This document shows, piece by piece, positions 1 through 8,140 of a DNA stretch of 64,000 nucleotides (within the stretch, counting starts at the first letter, position 1; each line of letters opens with the position of its first letter). The stretch is from Bacteroidota bacterium (GTDB lineage Bacteria > Bacteroidota > Bacteroidia > Flavobacteriales_E > Vicingaceae). Position numbers and translations under genes: made by a program. Below the pieces are notes generated by a model, which was given only the letters and a program-made list of their open reading frames with translations, did not search any database and was not told the origin of the DNA. Where the stretch lies: assembly GCA_013112545.1 (NCBI GenBank), contig JABFGJ010000014.1:1-64000 (forward strand). The letters run 5' to 3'.

Positions 1-80
1 CTTAACAAGCTTGCGTCTTACTAATACTTCCCCAACGTTACTCGGGGCGTATAAGGGACTTACACCCTTTGGATTAAATT
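1..80 (-). other. Possible group II intron fragment at window edge
   Basis: No gene is visible at the left edge. Read on the minus strand, this stretch contains GGGTGTAAGTCCCTTATACG followed by a GC-richer hairpin-forming part (CCCCGAG..CGTTGGGG). It resembles the structured part of group II introns that lies before the reverse transcriptase gene, and it has the same orientation as the domain V found at 593-626. The window edge cuts it off, so it could equally be another structured repeat. This is inference from resemblance only. Confidence 0.22.
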
Positions 81-181
81 CAATATTTAAAAGAACTTAT
101 TTATATTTACCATTCAAGGCACACACATAATGTAAAATTCATTGGGGTTTAGGCAGTTAGGTTAGCTTTGGTGCTATTTGA

Positions 182-215
182 CGTCCCACAAAATCCGTCT
201 CGGATTTACGGGACG
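182..215. repeat. Perfect-armed hairpin repeat
   Basis: CGTCCC (182-187) pairs with GGGACG (210-215), and inside it AAATCCG (191-197) pairs with CGGATTT (201-207). It lies in a gene-free stretch (1-308) and has no T-run on the plus side. It looks like a dispersed palindromic (REP-like) element rather than a terminator. Confidence 0.5.
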
Positions 216-308
216 ACAAAAAAATCTTGCAAATCCCAGCCGGTTTTTGCTACTTGGTAAACTGAAAATATTACTTTTACTTAGCTCCCAACAAATCTTA
301 CATGGGCG

Positions 309-548
309 TTAGCCACCATTTTTAAGAAAGTCAGGTAGCTTCTCGAAACATTGGTCAGGTGTAAGTGGTCTATCTTTGTAGTGGCTTCGTAATTTCAATG
401 GCATATTTCGTTGGTATTCCACCTGTTTTACAAAGTCTTCGTATTCAGATTCGGTTAATTCTTTTTGTCCTTCTTTTCTAACATACTTGTTGTAGAAATA
501 AACAGGTGAGTCCTTGCATTTTTGTAGTTCATCCTTGTCAGCCTGAGA
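309..548 (-). pseudogene. C-terminal fragment of an unrecognised protein next to the intron 3' end
   Basis: Read on the minus strand from the 3' junction of the group II intron, one frame stays open for about 79 codons down to a TAA at 309-311. It gives a hydrophilic sequence beginning SQADKDELQKCKDSPVYFY and ending DQCFEKLPDFLKNGG. There is no start codon in this frame on the exon side: the frame runs up into the intron sequence, as expected for a 3' exon whose 5' part was lost or lies across the intron. The composition is protein-like (balanced charges, aromatic residues). I do not recognise the family; the DSPVYFYNKY stretch loosely recalls the N-termini of phage terminase or primase proteins, but that is weak. 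No matching 5' exon reading frame was found upstream of 1371. Confidence 0.35.
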
Positions 549-592
549 TAGTCGAGTAGGTAAAGGGGAATCTCACCCCTAAACCTCTCACA

Positions 593-626
593 GAACCGTA
601 CGTGAACCTCTCGATTCATACGGCTC
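593..626 (-). ncRNA. Group II intron domain V (catalytic hairpin)
   Basis: The 34-nt hairpin on the minus strand folds exactly as domain V. The lower stem GAGCCGTA pairs with TACGGTTC, including the catalytic AGC triad near the 5' end. A two-nucleotide CG bulge sits on the 3' side. The upper stem TGAATC pairs with GGTTCA and is capped by a GAGA (GNRA) tetraloop. This architecture is diagnostic and is the strongest evidence for the surrounding intron. Confidence 0.88.
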
Positions 627-1087
627 TTCATAGTCCAAAGTATTTCTACTCCTGACCTAATACCCAAAATCATCGCTAACCTAAGTCAACTTGTAATACA
701 ATAATAGGTCACACTATGTGAAGCCCTTCACTTGTAGGGTCATTACTCCTACTCTCTTGGGTAATATCGCTACTACGGCTTCATCCGCCCCAAAGTCAAG
801 CATCGCTACTCTTTGCCTTTTCCTTACAGGACTTTCGGCATTCTCGCTTAATATCTTGACTTTGGTTCTCCTGTTCCTTTACAGAGCCCGTATATGGTTC
901 TTGCCCTCTTAATACCGCCTGTCACATAGCCAATAAGTAGTTTTTCGCTATGTTTCTAACAATTAATGTTAGCTTGTCTCTCAGGGCCGCTCTACCCCTT
1001 GATTTTGACAGAATAAAAGTTATTTTCGACACGTCTTCGATGGGTTCGCTTGCGCTCAACTCCCATATACTCACCATACACTTAATC

Positions 1088-1112
1088 GCCATCCCGATAG
1101 CTATCGGGTGGC
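1088..1112. repeat. CCCGATAGCTATCGGG palindrome (REP-like)
   Basis: There is a perfect 16-bp palindrome at 1093-1108, extended by GCCA..TGGC arms with a one-base bulge. The core TAGCTATCG recurs at 2672-2680 and in both mosaic units near 36886 and 37249, so it is a dispersed element in this genome. Confidence 0.6.
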
Positions 1113-1498
1113 TTTAAATGTTTTGACCTTAACGCTCAATACCATCGCATGAAACAACAGCACCTTAAGGCGGTTTGAAAAAGTAAACTACACTACTTAT
1201 TCGATAGTCCAATTCTTTGCAATTACTCCTTCTGTGAGACCTCCAAGTTTACCGTTTAATTGGGCTTGGCTCGTTGCCGTTTCTTCACAAAGCCTATCAT
1301 CTCTGTAAAAGTTTTGTTACCATTTCAAAGAACTATTATTATCTTGTACCCTTGGTAACGCAGGACACACAAAAGAGGCTAACACCAGCTAAAAACCATC
1401 ACCGCCCCTTCGGGACAGCAACGTTTTTTTTAGCTGTAGTCGTTAGCGGCAAGGAATAAACACAAGCCCTCTGCGACAAATAGCAACACTTTTCTCCT

Positions 1499-1506
1499 TA
1501 TATTTG
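1499..1506 (+). promoter_or_regulatory. Candidate -7 element TATATTTG for the Fic gene
   Basis: TATATTTG matches the Bacteroidota -7 consensus TAnnTTTG and lies 28 bp before the ATG at 1535. I did not find a convincing TTG-type -33 element about 20 bp upstream, so this is a motif call only. Confidence 0.35.
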
Positions 1507-1534
1507 CGGTAAATAAATCTTCTTTTCATCGCAT

Positions 1535-2629
1535 ATGCCTAAATCTATTTACCAATATCCTGACTGGCCCAACTTCAAATGGGATGATTCAGCAATAAAT
1601 TCAATATTTGGAGAAGTAAGACATTTACAAGGAAAAATATCGGGACAAATGGATTCCTTAGGTTTTTCAATTAAAGAAGAAGCAAGATTAACAACTTTGA
1701 CATTAGATGTTGTAAAATCTTCAGAAATAGAAGGAGAAAACCTGAATTACGACCAAGTTCGTTCTTCGATAGCTAGGAGATTAGGAATTAATGCAGCTGG
1801 ACTTATTCCAAGTGATAGACATATAGAAGGAGTTGTTGAAATGATGCTTGATGCTACCCAAAACTATCAAAATACATTAACACACGAACGGCTATTTGGA
1901 TGGCACTCAGCCCTGTTTCCTAATGGGTATAGTGGTATGTACAAAATAGAAGTAGCTCAGTATCGGACAGGTGAGATGCAAATTGTATCTGGTGCTATGG
2001 GCAAAGAGCGAGTTCACTATGAAGCAATTGAGGCCTCAAAAATGAATACCGAAATGACCACTTTTTTAGATTGGTTCAACTCTAACTATAAAATAGACCC
2101 TGTTTTAAAAGCTGCCATTGCTCATTTTTGGTTTATCATTATTCACCCGTTTGATGATGGAAATGGAAGAATTGCTAGAGCAATTACTGACTTACAATTA
2201 ACCCGATCAGAAAACAGAACTGAAAGGTTTTACAGTATGTCTAGTCAGATTCTTACTGACAAAAAACGTTATTACCAGGTATTACAAATAGTACAGTACA
2301 GCGATGGTGATATAACAGAATGGCTTGATTGGTTTTTGAATTGCTTAAAAAATGCACTATTAGAAACCGAAAAGAGTCTAGAAAAAGTTCTTGATAAGGC
2401 TAACTTTTGGAAAAAACACGAAAATACCCCTATAAACGAACGTCAAAGACTATTAATCAACAAACTATTCGATGGATTTGAAGGAAAATTAAAATCTTCT
2501 AAGTGGGCAAAAATCACAAAATGCTCAACCGATACTGCATTAAGAGATATAAAAGACTTAATAAATAAAGGTATTTTAGAACAGGAACAATCAGGAGGTA
2601 GAAGTACAAATTACATATTAGTAGAATAA
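1535..2629 (+). CDS. Fic family protein with DUF4172 N-terminus
   Basis: A 364-aa protein of the Fic/DOC class, which usually transfers AMP from ATP to hydroxyl side chains of target proteins. The catalytic motif HPFDDGNGRIAR is complete at about residues 204-215, including the His, the acidic residue, the anion-binding GNGR and the final Arg, so it should be active. An inhibitory-helix motif SSEIEGE at 62-68 carries the Glu that in this class blocks productive ATP binding. The first ~90 residues (IYQYPDWPNFKW..) match the DUF4172 type of Fic proteins. The last ~90 residues look like a winged helix (NKLFDGFEG..LKSSKWAKI..DTALRDIKDLINKGIL), suggesting autoregulation or DNA/partner binding. No separate antitoxin gene lies next to it, consistent with intramolecular inhibition. 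It stands alone downstream of the intron region. The family assignment is firm; the target is unknown. Confidence 0.92.
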   Translation: MPKSIYQYPDWPNFKWDDSAINSIFGEVRHLQGKISGQMDSLGFSIKEEARLTTLTLDVVKSSEIEGENLNYDQVRSSIARRLGINAAGLIPSDRHIEGVVEMMLDATQNYQNTLTHERLFGWHSALFPNGYSGMYKIEVAQYRTGEMQIVSGAMGKERVHYEAIEASKMNTEMTTFLDWFNSNYKIDPVLKAAIAHFWFIIIHPFDDGNGRIARAITDLQLTRSENRTERFYSMSSQILTDKKRYYQVLQIVQYSDGDITEWLDWFLNCLKNALLETEKSLEKVLDKANFWKKHENTPINERQRLLINKLFDGFEGKLKSSKWAKITKCSTDTALRDIKDLINKGILEQEQSGGRSTNYILVE

Positions 2630-2655
2630 ATCCCAGCAGCCAATCGAGTAATCAG

Positions 2656-2691
2656 CTCCGATTAATCCCAATAGCTATCGGAAAGTCGGAG
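2656..2691. repeat. REP-like hairpin in the 2630-2879 intergenic region
   Basis: CTCCGA (2656-2661) pairs with TCGGAG (2686-2691) around an inner imperfect palindrome containing ATAGCTATCGG, the same core as at 1093-1108. The rest of 2630-2879 is AT-rich and shows no gene. It separates the Fic gene from the protease gene and could act as a weak bidirectional terminator. Confidence 0.45.
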
Positions 2692-2879
2692 TTCATACTC
2701 TTACAGAGCAAATCTATGTCTTTCAAATACTAGCTACTAGGCACGATTTCAACGCAAAAGTACATTGCACTATTTTACTAATTCTTAGCTAAAAAGAATC
2801 CCAGAATTTATACATAACATAATTTAACCATCTTTGCAATTAAAAGTAGTATCACCTAACAACTTATAAATGTATATTC

Positions 2880-3605
2880 ATGAAGATAGAATGGAGATAT
2901 ATAATTTTATATATACTACTTGCTTTTGCATTATCATTTCCTGTTCAACAAGGTTATCTGAATGGGTTTGTTCAATCACATTTTCAAAAAACTATTTTCT
3001 CTGATTCAGGTTATTTATTTGCAGGAATTAGCACTCTTTTAGCAGCAATTATTGCACTAACAGTTCACAAAAAATTATCAAATAGAATTACTATTTTAGG
3101 AGATGATAAACTCAAAAATCTGCTCATTCTCTGTTTGCCAATCATTGCGTTTACAATAAGCGGGCTGGACAATAATTTAGGAGTAAATAAATATGTATAT
3201 GGGTTTTCCTTCGCGTTAATTAATACAATTTATGTTTTTGCTGAAGAATTTGGTTGGAGAAGGTATTTGCAAAATGCCCTTGAAGGAATAAACAAATTCT
3301 TAAAGTATCTATTTATTGGTGTAGTATGGTGGATATGGCATTTTAGATTTAATACCCAATTCGATTTATTTGTTTTTCCCTTTATTTGTATAGGAGGCGG
3401 GTTTCTTTTAGGGAAACTAGCTGACGATCTCAAATCAATATTACCTGTTGTTGCTATGCATACGTTAATAATCTTAACAAGCAATTCAGGAGATTTTGAT
3501 AATCAAAAAATTATAGGAGTTTTATTAGTCATAATTGGGTGGGTAATGATTGAACAAATTTGGAAAAGGAAAAAGTTAAATTTACAAGCAAAAGACCACG
3601 ACTAA
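2880..3605 (+). CDS. CPBP family intramembrane glutamic protease
   Basis: A 241-aa integral membrane protein with about seven hydrophobic segments. It carries the CPBP (CAAX protease and bacteriocin-processing) signature: AEEFGWRRYL places the catalytic EE at 122-123 and the Arg at 127, followed by WWIWHF with His154 and VAMHTLI with His194. The family includes the Rce1 prenyl-protein protease and bacterial members linked to bacteriocin self-immunity or processing. No substrate can be inferred here and no bacteriocin gene is adjacent. The ATG at 2880 gives a membrane segment directly after a short charged N-terminus, which fits. It is the only gene between the Fic and DinB-like genes and appears to be transcribed alone. 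Confidence 0.85.
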   Translation: MKIEWRYIILYILLAFALSFPVQQGYLNGFVQSHFQKTIFSDSGYLFAGISTLLAAIIALTVHKKLSNRITILGDDKLKNLLILCLPIIAFTISGLDNNLGVNKYVYGFSFALINTIYVFAEEFGWRRYLQNALEGINKFLKYLFIGVVWWIWHFRFNTQFDLFVFPFICIGGGFLLGKLADDLKSILPVVAMHTLIILTSNSGDFDNQKIIGVLLVIIGWVMIEQIWKRKKLNLQAKDHD

Positions 3606-3718
3606 TAAATCCCTTGCTCCATCAAATTTGGATTTAAACGATATTCCCCTAAAAACTCAATCCAAGGAAATCCCCTTTCAATGCTTTTAATTAATTTGGG
3701 CTGAGAAAACAATAAAAA

Positions 3719-4162
3719 ATGAATTCCTTTTTTAAAGAACTTTTTGAATACAGTCACCATTATAACCAACAACTGTGGTATATTTTTAATGAAAAGGCTG
3801 AACAAACTTCAGAAAAATCAATTAAGCTATTTAATCATCTACTAAATGCCCATCAAATTTGGAATAATAGAGTGAATCCAACTCAAACGACTTTTGGAGT
3901 TTGGGACATTCACCCTATCGAAGATTGTAGAAGTATTGACAAAGTGAATTTTGAGCGCTCATTGTTTATACTTAAGAATTTAGATCTAAACAAGATAATC
4001 AGTTACACCAACACAAAAGGACAAGACTTTAGCAATAGCATTCGTGATATATTATTTCATATCATTAATCATTCAACATATCATCGAGGACAAATTGCTA
4101 CGGAATTGAAACAAAGTGGATTTGAGCCCTTGATAACAGACTTTATTTTCTATAAAAGGTAA
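3719..4162 (+). CDS. DinB-like four-helix metal-binding protein
   Basis: A 147-aa cytosolic protein with the DinB/YfiT fold pattern. The three metal ligands are in the expected places: His45 (HLLNAHQIW), His118 and His122 (HIINHSTYHRGQI). The HxxxHRGQ ending of the third helix is typical of this superfamily, which includes damage-inducible DinB and thiol-dependent transferases of small thiols such as bacillithiol. The length fits a complete single domain. The actual reaction is unknown. It stands alone, with the neighbouring broken gene convergent and 26 bp away. Confidence 0.85.
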   Translation: MNSFFKELFEYSHHYNQQLWYIFNEKAEQTSEKSIKLFNHLLNAHQIWNNRVNPTQTTFGVWDIHPIEDCRSIDKVNFERSLFILKNLDLNKIISYTNTKGQDFSNSIRDILFHIINHSTYHRGQIATELKQSGFEPLITDFIFYKR

Positions 4163-4188
4163 TCAACCACTTCAAGTCTGATACAGCG

Positions 4189-4947
4189 CTATTCTTTAAT
4201 CAGTAATTTTAAACTATCATCTTGAATATTGTTTATAGCAGAATAAACATCAACTACATTTCCTATAGCTTTAGCTTCTACAACACTCTTGTCAGCTAAA
4301 AAGTAACTAGAAACTTTAATTGATCTAGAATCTAACTGGGTCAACTCAAAATGATAAATTCCAAACTTGTTTTTCACTTTAGTTAAAACCTCTTTATTAG
4401 AGACAGCGACATCTTTATTAAATTTTAATAGATATACATAGGTATCTGACCCTGTGAAATCCGTGTAATAATCTAAGCTCCTATTTATAGAATCCAAGTC
4501 TTCATGTATTATATGTTTGAAAAAGCCCTCTTTATTAATTTCAGCAGTATCATCCTTTTTCTAATCAAATCAGCAGCTTCATATTTTCCGGTAACCCATT
4601 TCCAATTCTGAAAATAAATCACAGTAATTTCTTGCTTCAGGAAAATGTCTAATGTATGATGAGTCAAACGTTTCAGGTAATGAAACGGTTTTTAATCTTT
4701 GTAGGCCTTGTTCGCTTGTGATTTTATAGGTAATACTTTTGCTTATTCTAATTTCTGAAGAATGGGCAGCCGTACCTACAATTTCAATTTTGTTTTTTTC
4801 AAGTAAAATAACTAAGCCTTTGTCCTTATTTGTGCTAGAAAAATTAGCTTCACTAGTTTTGTTGATGCTTAAGTTATTTTGGGTAAAAAGCATGCATGGA
4901 CAAAAAACAACAAATGCTGCAAAAGCTATTCTCTTGAAAAGAAACAT
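4189..4947 (-). pseudogene. Secreted protein gene broken by two homopolymer frameshifts
   Basis: Two open frames on the minus strand (about 4947-4579 and 4497-4189) are pieces of one gene of about 250 codons. The first begins MFLFKRIAFAAFVVFCPCMLF, a signal peptide, and runs to YCDLFSELEMGYRKI then stop. Removing one T from the TTTT run near 4611 switches to a frame reading QNWKWVTGKYEAADLIRK. Adding one A to the AAAAA run near 4557 then restores a frame reading KKDDTAEINKEGFFKHIIHEDLDSINRSLDYY, which joins the second piece. All three frames read as plausible protein, so the intact ancestor is easily reconstructed. I do not recognise the family. The indels are either real decay or sequencing errors. 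Confidence 0.75.
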
Positions 4948-4952
4948 ATCCC

Positions 4953-5960
<1,008 letters not shown>

Positions 5961-5964
5961 CTAA

Positions 5965-5972
5965 CAAAGGTA
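5965..5972 (-). promoter_or_regulatory. Candidate -7 element TACCTTTG for gapA
   Basis: On the minus strand TACCTTTG matches TAnnTTTG, 22 bp before the gapA ATG. This leaves a very short leader. No clear TTG box is visible at the usual distance. Confidence 0.42.
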
Positions 5973-6004
5973 GCTTAATACCGAATAGAATAATAAAATT
6001 AAGG

Positions 6005-6037
6005 CATAAAAAAAGGGAGCAATAAATTGCTCCCTTT
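6005..6037 (-). terminator. Rho-independent terminator of rpmH
   Basis: An 11-bp stem, AAAGGGAGCAA (6012-6022) with TTGCTCCCTTT (6027-6037), and a four-base loop, followed on the minus strand by a run of T. It lies 22 bp downstream of the rpmH stop codon and insulates gapA. Confidence 0.85.
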
Positions 6038-6058
6038 ATTAAATCTTATAATGGGTTC

Positions 6059-6211
6059 TTAGAATCTAGACTCTGAACTTACAGTCAATTTCTTTCTTCC
6101 TTTAGCTCTTCTACTTGCTAAAACTTTTCTTCCATTTGCAGTTGCCATTCTACTTCTGAAACCATGCTTGTTTCTTCTTTTTCTATTCGACGGCTGATAA
6201 GTTCTTTTCAT
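6059..6211 (-). CDS. rpmH: 50S ribosomal protein L34
   Basis: A short gene of 50 codons on the minus strand, starting [18 protein letters not shown] and continuing with [19 protein letters not shown] and KKLTVSSES, which is unmistakably L34. The protein is a small, very basic component of the large ribosomal subunit. The sequence from KRTYQPS onward follows the bacterial consensus. It has its own promoter candidate (6246-6278) and its own terminator (6005-6037), so it is expressed as a single gene. dnaA and rnpA are not next to it here, which is common in Bacteroidota, so its presence does not mark an origin. Confidence 0.97.
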   Translation of the reverse strand: MKRTYQPSNRKRRNKHGFRSRMATANGRKVLASRRAKGRKKLTVSSESRF

Positions 6212-6245
6212 TTCTTTCTGTTTTTGTTCCTATAAAAACGGTTGG

Positions 6246-6278
6246 CAAAAGTAGATATATTTTTATAATAGTTGCAAA
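6246..6278 (-). promoter_or_regulatory. Bacteroidota promoter of rpmH
   Basis: On the minus strand TTTG (6278-6275) is followed after 21 bases by TACTTTTG (6253-6246), matching the TTTG / TAnnTTTG -33/-7 pair of the primary Bacteroidota sigma factor. It lies 34 bp before the rpmH start codon. It is the best promoter match in the window. Confidence 0.6.
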
Positions 6279-6333
6279 TTTATTTAAGATTATTATTTAA
6301 AGATTTTTAAGTCGCTAAACTTTGCTGAATAAC

Positions 6334-6341
6334 TAAATTTG
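6334..6341 (+). promoter_or_regulatory. Candidate -7 element TAAATTTG for the ABC exporter
   Basis: TAAATTTG matches TAnnTTTG and lies 13 bp before the ATG at 6355, which would make an almost leaderless transcript. There is no clear -33 box, so the match could be chance in AT-rich DNA. Confidence 0.3.
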
Positions 6342-6354
6342 CAAAAAATTTGGA

Positions 6355-8139
6355 ATGGCAAAATTCGGAAGAAAAAAAGACAAAGAAGACAACTCCCCTA
6401 GAAAGAAAATTACCAAAGCATCTTTAAAAAAATCCATCCGTTTATTCAGATATGTTAAACCTTATCGAGTAACTTTTGCTATTGGGCTGATATTCCTATT
6501 TTTATCTAGCATCGCATCTATGGTTTTTCCCTATTTAACCGGGCAATTAATTGATGCAGCAAACAATACCTTTATTGACAAAATCAATGAAATTGCGCTC
6601 ATCTTATTGGGAATCTTCTTCTTAAATGGCATTTTTTCTTATTTCAGGATTTATTTATTTGCCATCGTCACCCAAAAAACCTTAGCTAGTTTAAGACAAG
6701 AAACCTACAACCACTTAATTCATTTAAAAATGACCTTCTTTTCAGAACGAAGAGTTGGAGAGCTAAATAGCAGAATTTCTGCCGATATAGCCTTATTGCA
6801 AGAAACCCTTACGACCACCATTGCCGAGTTTATTCGGCAGCTCATTATCATCATTATTGGCGTTTTCTTATTGTCCTATATATCGGTAAAACTGACTTTA
6901 TTAATGTTGTCCATTGTTCCTGTCATTGTGATTGTAGCAGTTATTTTTGGCAAAAAAATCAAAGGCCTTTCTAAAGATGCCCAAGAAAAAGTTGCAGAAT
7001 CAAATGTGATTGTGGAAGAAACTTTGCAGGGCATTGCAACCGTAAAAGCCTTTGTGAATGAGGCTTTTGAAAATTTACGCTACAAACGAAAAACAGACGA
7101 AGTAATTGAGGTTTCTATCCATGGAGCAAAGTGGCGAGGCGCATTTGCCGCATTTCTTATCTTTTGCTTGTTCGGATCTATCATTATCGTTATTTGGTAT
7201 GGTGTTATTTTAGTTCAAGAAGGTAGCTTAAGCATGGGAAGTCTATTCACCTTTATCCTTTATTCTGTTTTTGTAGGTGCTTCTTTAGGCGGAATCGCTG
7301 ATTTATATTCTCAATTGCAAAAAGCCATTGGAGCAACAGAAAATTTATTGGAAATTTTAGATGAAGAAATTGAAGAAACCGATGAAAACAAAGCGAACAT
7401 ACCTGTAGAAAAAGGTATTATCGAATTTAAGAATGTTTCTTTCGCTTATCCCAATAGGGCTGACATCCCAGTTTTAAATCAGGTTTCTTTTGAAGCACGC
7501 GAAGGAAGTCAAGTGGCAGTAATAGGCCCATCTGGTGCAGGAAAGACAACCATCACGGCCTTATTGCTAAAATTTTATGATGCTCAATCTGGACAAATAT
7601 TAATTGATGGTAGAGCCATTTCAGAATATCCAATCAACAAATTAAGGAATTCAATGGCCATAGTGCCTCAAGATGTGCTCTTGTTTGGTGGTTCTATTTA
7701 TGAAAACATCGCTTACGGAAAACCAGAAGCTAGCAAAGAAGAAATCTACGCTGCAGCTGAAAAAGCTAACGCAACGGAATTTATTATGGGTTTTCCCGAA
7801 AAATACGAAACCATTGTTGGGGAAAGAGGTGTTCAGCTATCTGGTGGGCAAAGACAGCGTATAGCAATTGCTCGGGCAATTTTAAAGAATCCAAAAATTC
7901 TAATTCTAGACGAAGCAACGAGTTCTCTAGATTCTAAATCGGAGCAATTGGTGCAAGATGCCTTAGATAAGTTAATGGCAGGTCGTACTTCAATTGTTAT
8001 AGCTCATCGTCTGTCCACCATCCAAAAAGCAGATCAAATTTTAGTTTTAAAAGACGGACAAGTTGTAGAAACAGGAACACATGAAGAATTAAATCAAACT
8101 GGTGGTTTGTATCAGGAGTTGAAAGCTTTGCAGAGCTAA
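6355..8139 (+). CDS. MsbA-type ABC exporter (fused permease and ATPase)
   Basis: A 594-aa half-transporter that should act as a homodimer in the inner membrane. Six membrane segments occupy about residues 38-325. The ATPase domain follows from about 350, with Walker A GPSGAGKTT near 391, the Q-loop region VPQDVLL, signature LSGGQRQRIAIARA near 495, Walker B ILILDEATSSLD near 515 and the switch histidine in VIAHRLS near 548. The arrangement matches MsbA/BmrA exporters of lipids or drugs. In Bacteroidota, proteins of this type are often called MsbA-like, but the substrate cannot be read from sequence. The N-terminus is very basic (MAKFGRKKDKEDN). It stands between rpmH and the convergent prmC, ending 1 bp before it. 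Confidence 0.93.
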   Translation: MAKFGRKKDKEDNSPRKKITKASLKKSIRLFRYVKPYRVTFAIGLIFLFLSSIASMVFPYLTGQLIDAANNTFIDKINEIALILLGIFFLNGIFSYFRIYLFAIVTQKTLASLRQETYNHLIHLKMTFFSERRVGELNSRISADIALLQETLTTTIAEFIRQLIIIIIGVFLLSYISVKLTLLMLSIVPVIVIVAVIFGKKIKGLSKDAQEKVAESNVIVEETLQGIATVKAFVNEAFENLRYKRKTDEVIEVSIHGAKWRGAFAAFLIFCLFGSIIIVIWYGVILVQEGSLSMGSLFTFILYSVFVGASLGGIADLYSQLQKAIGATENLLEILDEEIEETDENKANIPVEKGIIEFKNVSFAYPNRADIPVLNQVSFEAREGSQVAVIGPSGAGKTTITALLLKFYDAQSGQILIDGRAISEYPINKLRNSMAIVPQDVLLFGGSIYENIAYGKPEASKEEIYAAAEKANATEFIMGFPEKYETIVGERGVQLSGGQRQRIAIARAILKNPKILILDEATSSLDSKSEQLVQDALDKLMAGRTSIVIAHRLSTIQKADQILVLKDGQVVETGTHEELNQTGGLYQELKALQS

Positions 8140-8140
8140 G

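Larger units (their letters stand above)
549..1370 (-). mobile_element. Group II intron without intron-encoded protein (boundaries approximate)
   Basis: A canonical domain V lies at 593-626 on the minus strand. It is followed by a domain VI-like stem (GGTTTAGGGG..TTCCCCTTTACC) and the terminal CTACTCGACTAT typical of bacterial group II intron 3' ends, which puts the 3' end near 548-551. Upstream, the minus strand has structured GC-rich patches and no reverse transcriptase ORF. A possible 5' end is GTGTGTCC at 1370-1363, fitting the GUGYG consensus. That would give a ribozyme of about 820 nt, the size of an ORF-less intron. The 5' boundary is inference; the intron could be shorter and truncated. 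A CCCGATAGCTATCGGG palindrome at 1093-1108 lies inside and may be a secondary insertion. The short ORFs that can be drawn here are shadows of RNA structure. Confidence 0.6.

Noticed and set aside
455-673. 72-aa minus-strand ORF over the intron 3' end
   Set aside because: It covers domain V and the domain VI stem of the group II intron; the protein-like reading is a by-product of RNA structure.
718-912. 64-aa plus-strand ORF and others (1274-1459) in the intron region
   Set aside because: They are antisense to the intron RNA, unlike any family, and lack start context.
4497-4579. Programmed frameshifting in the split secreted-protein gene
   Set aside because: There is no slippery heptamer followed by a structured stimulator, and two opposite indels are needed; decay or sequencing error is simpler.
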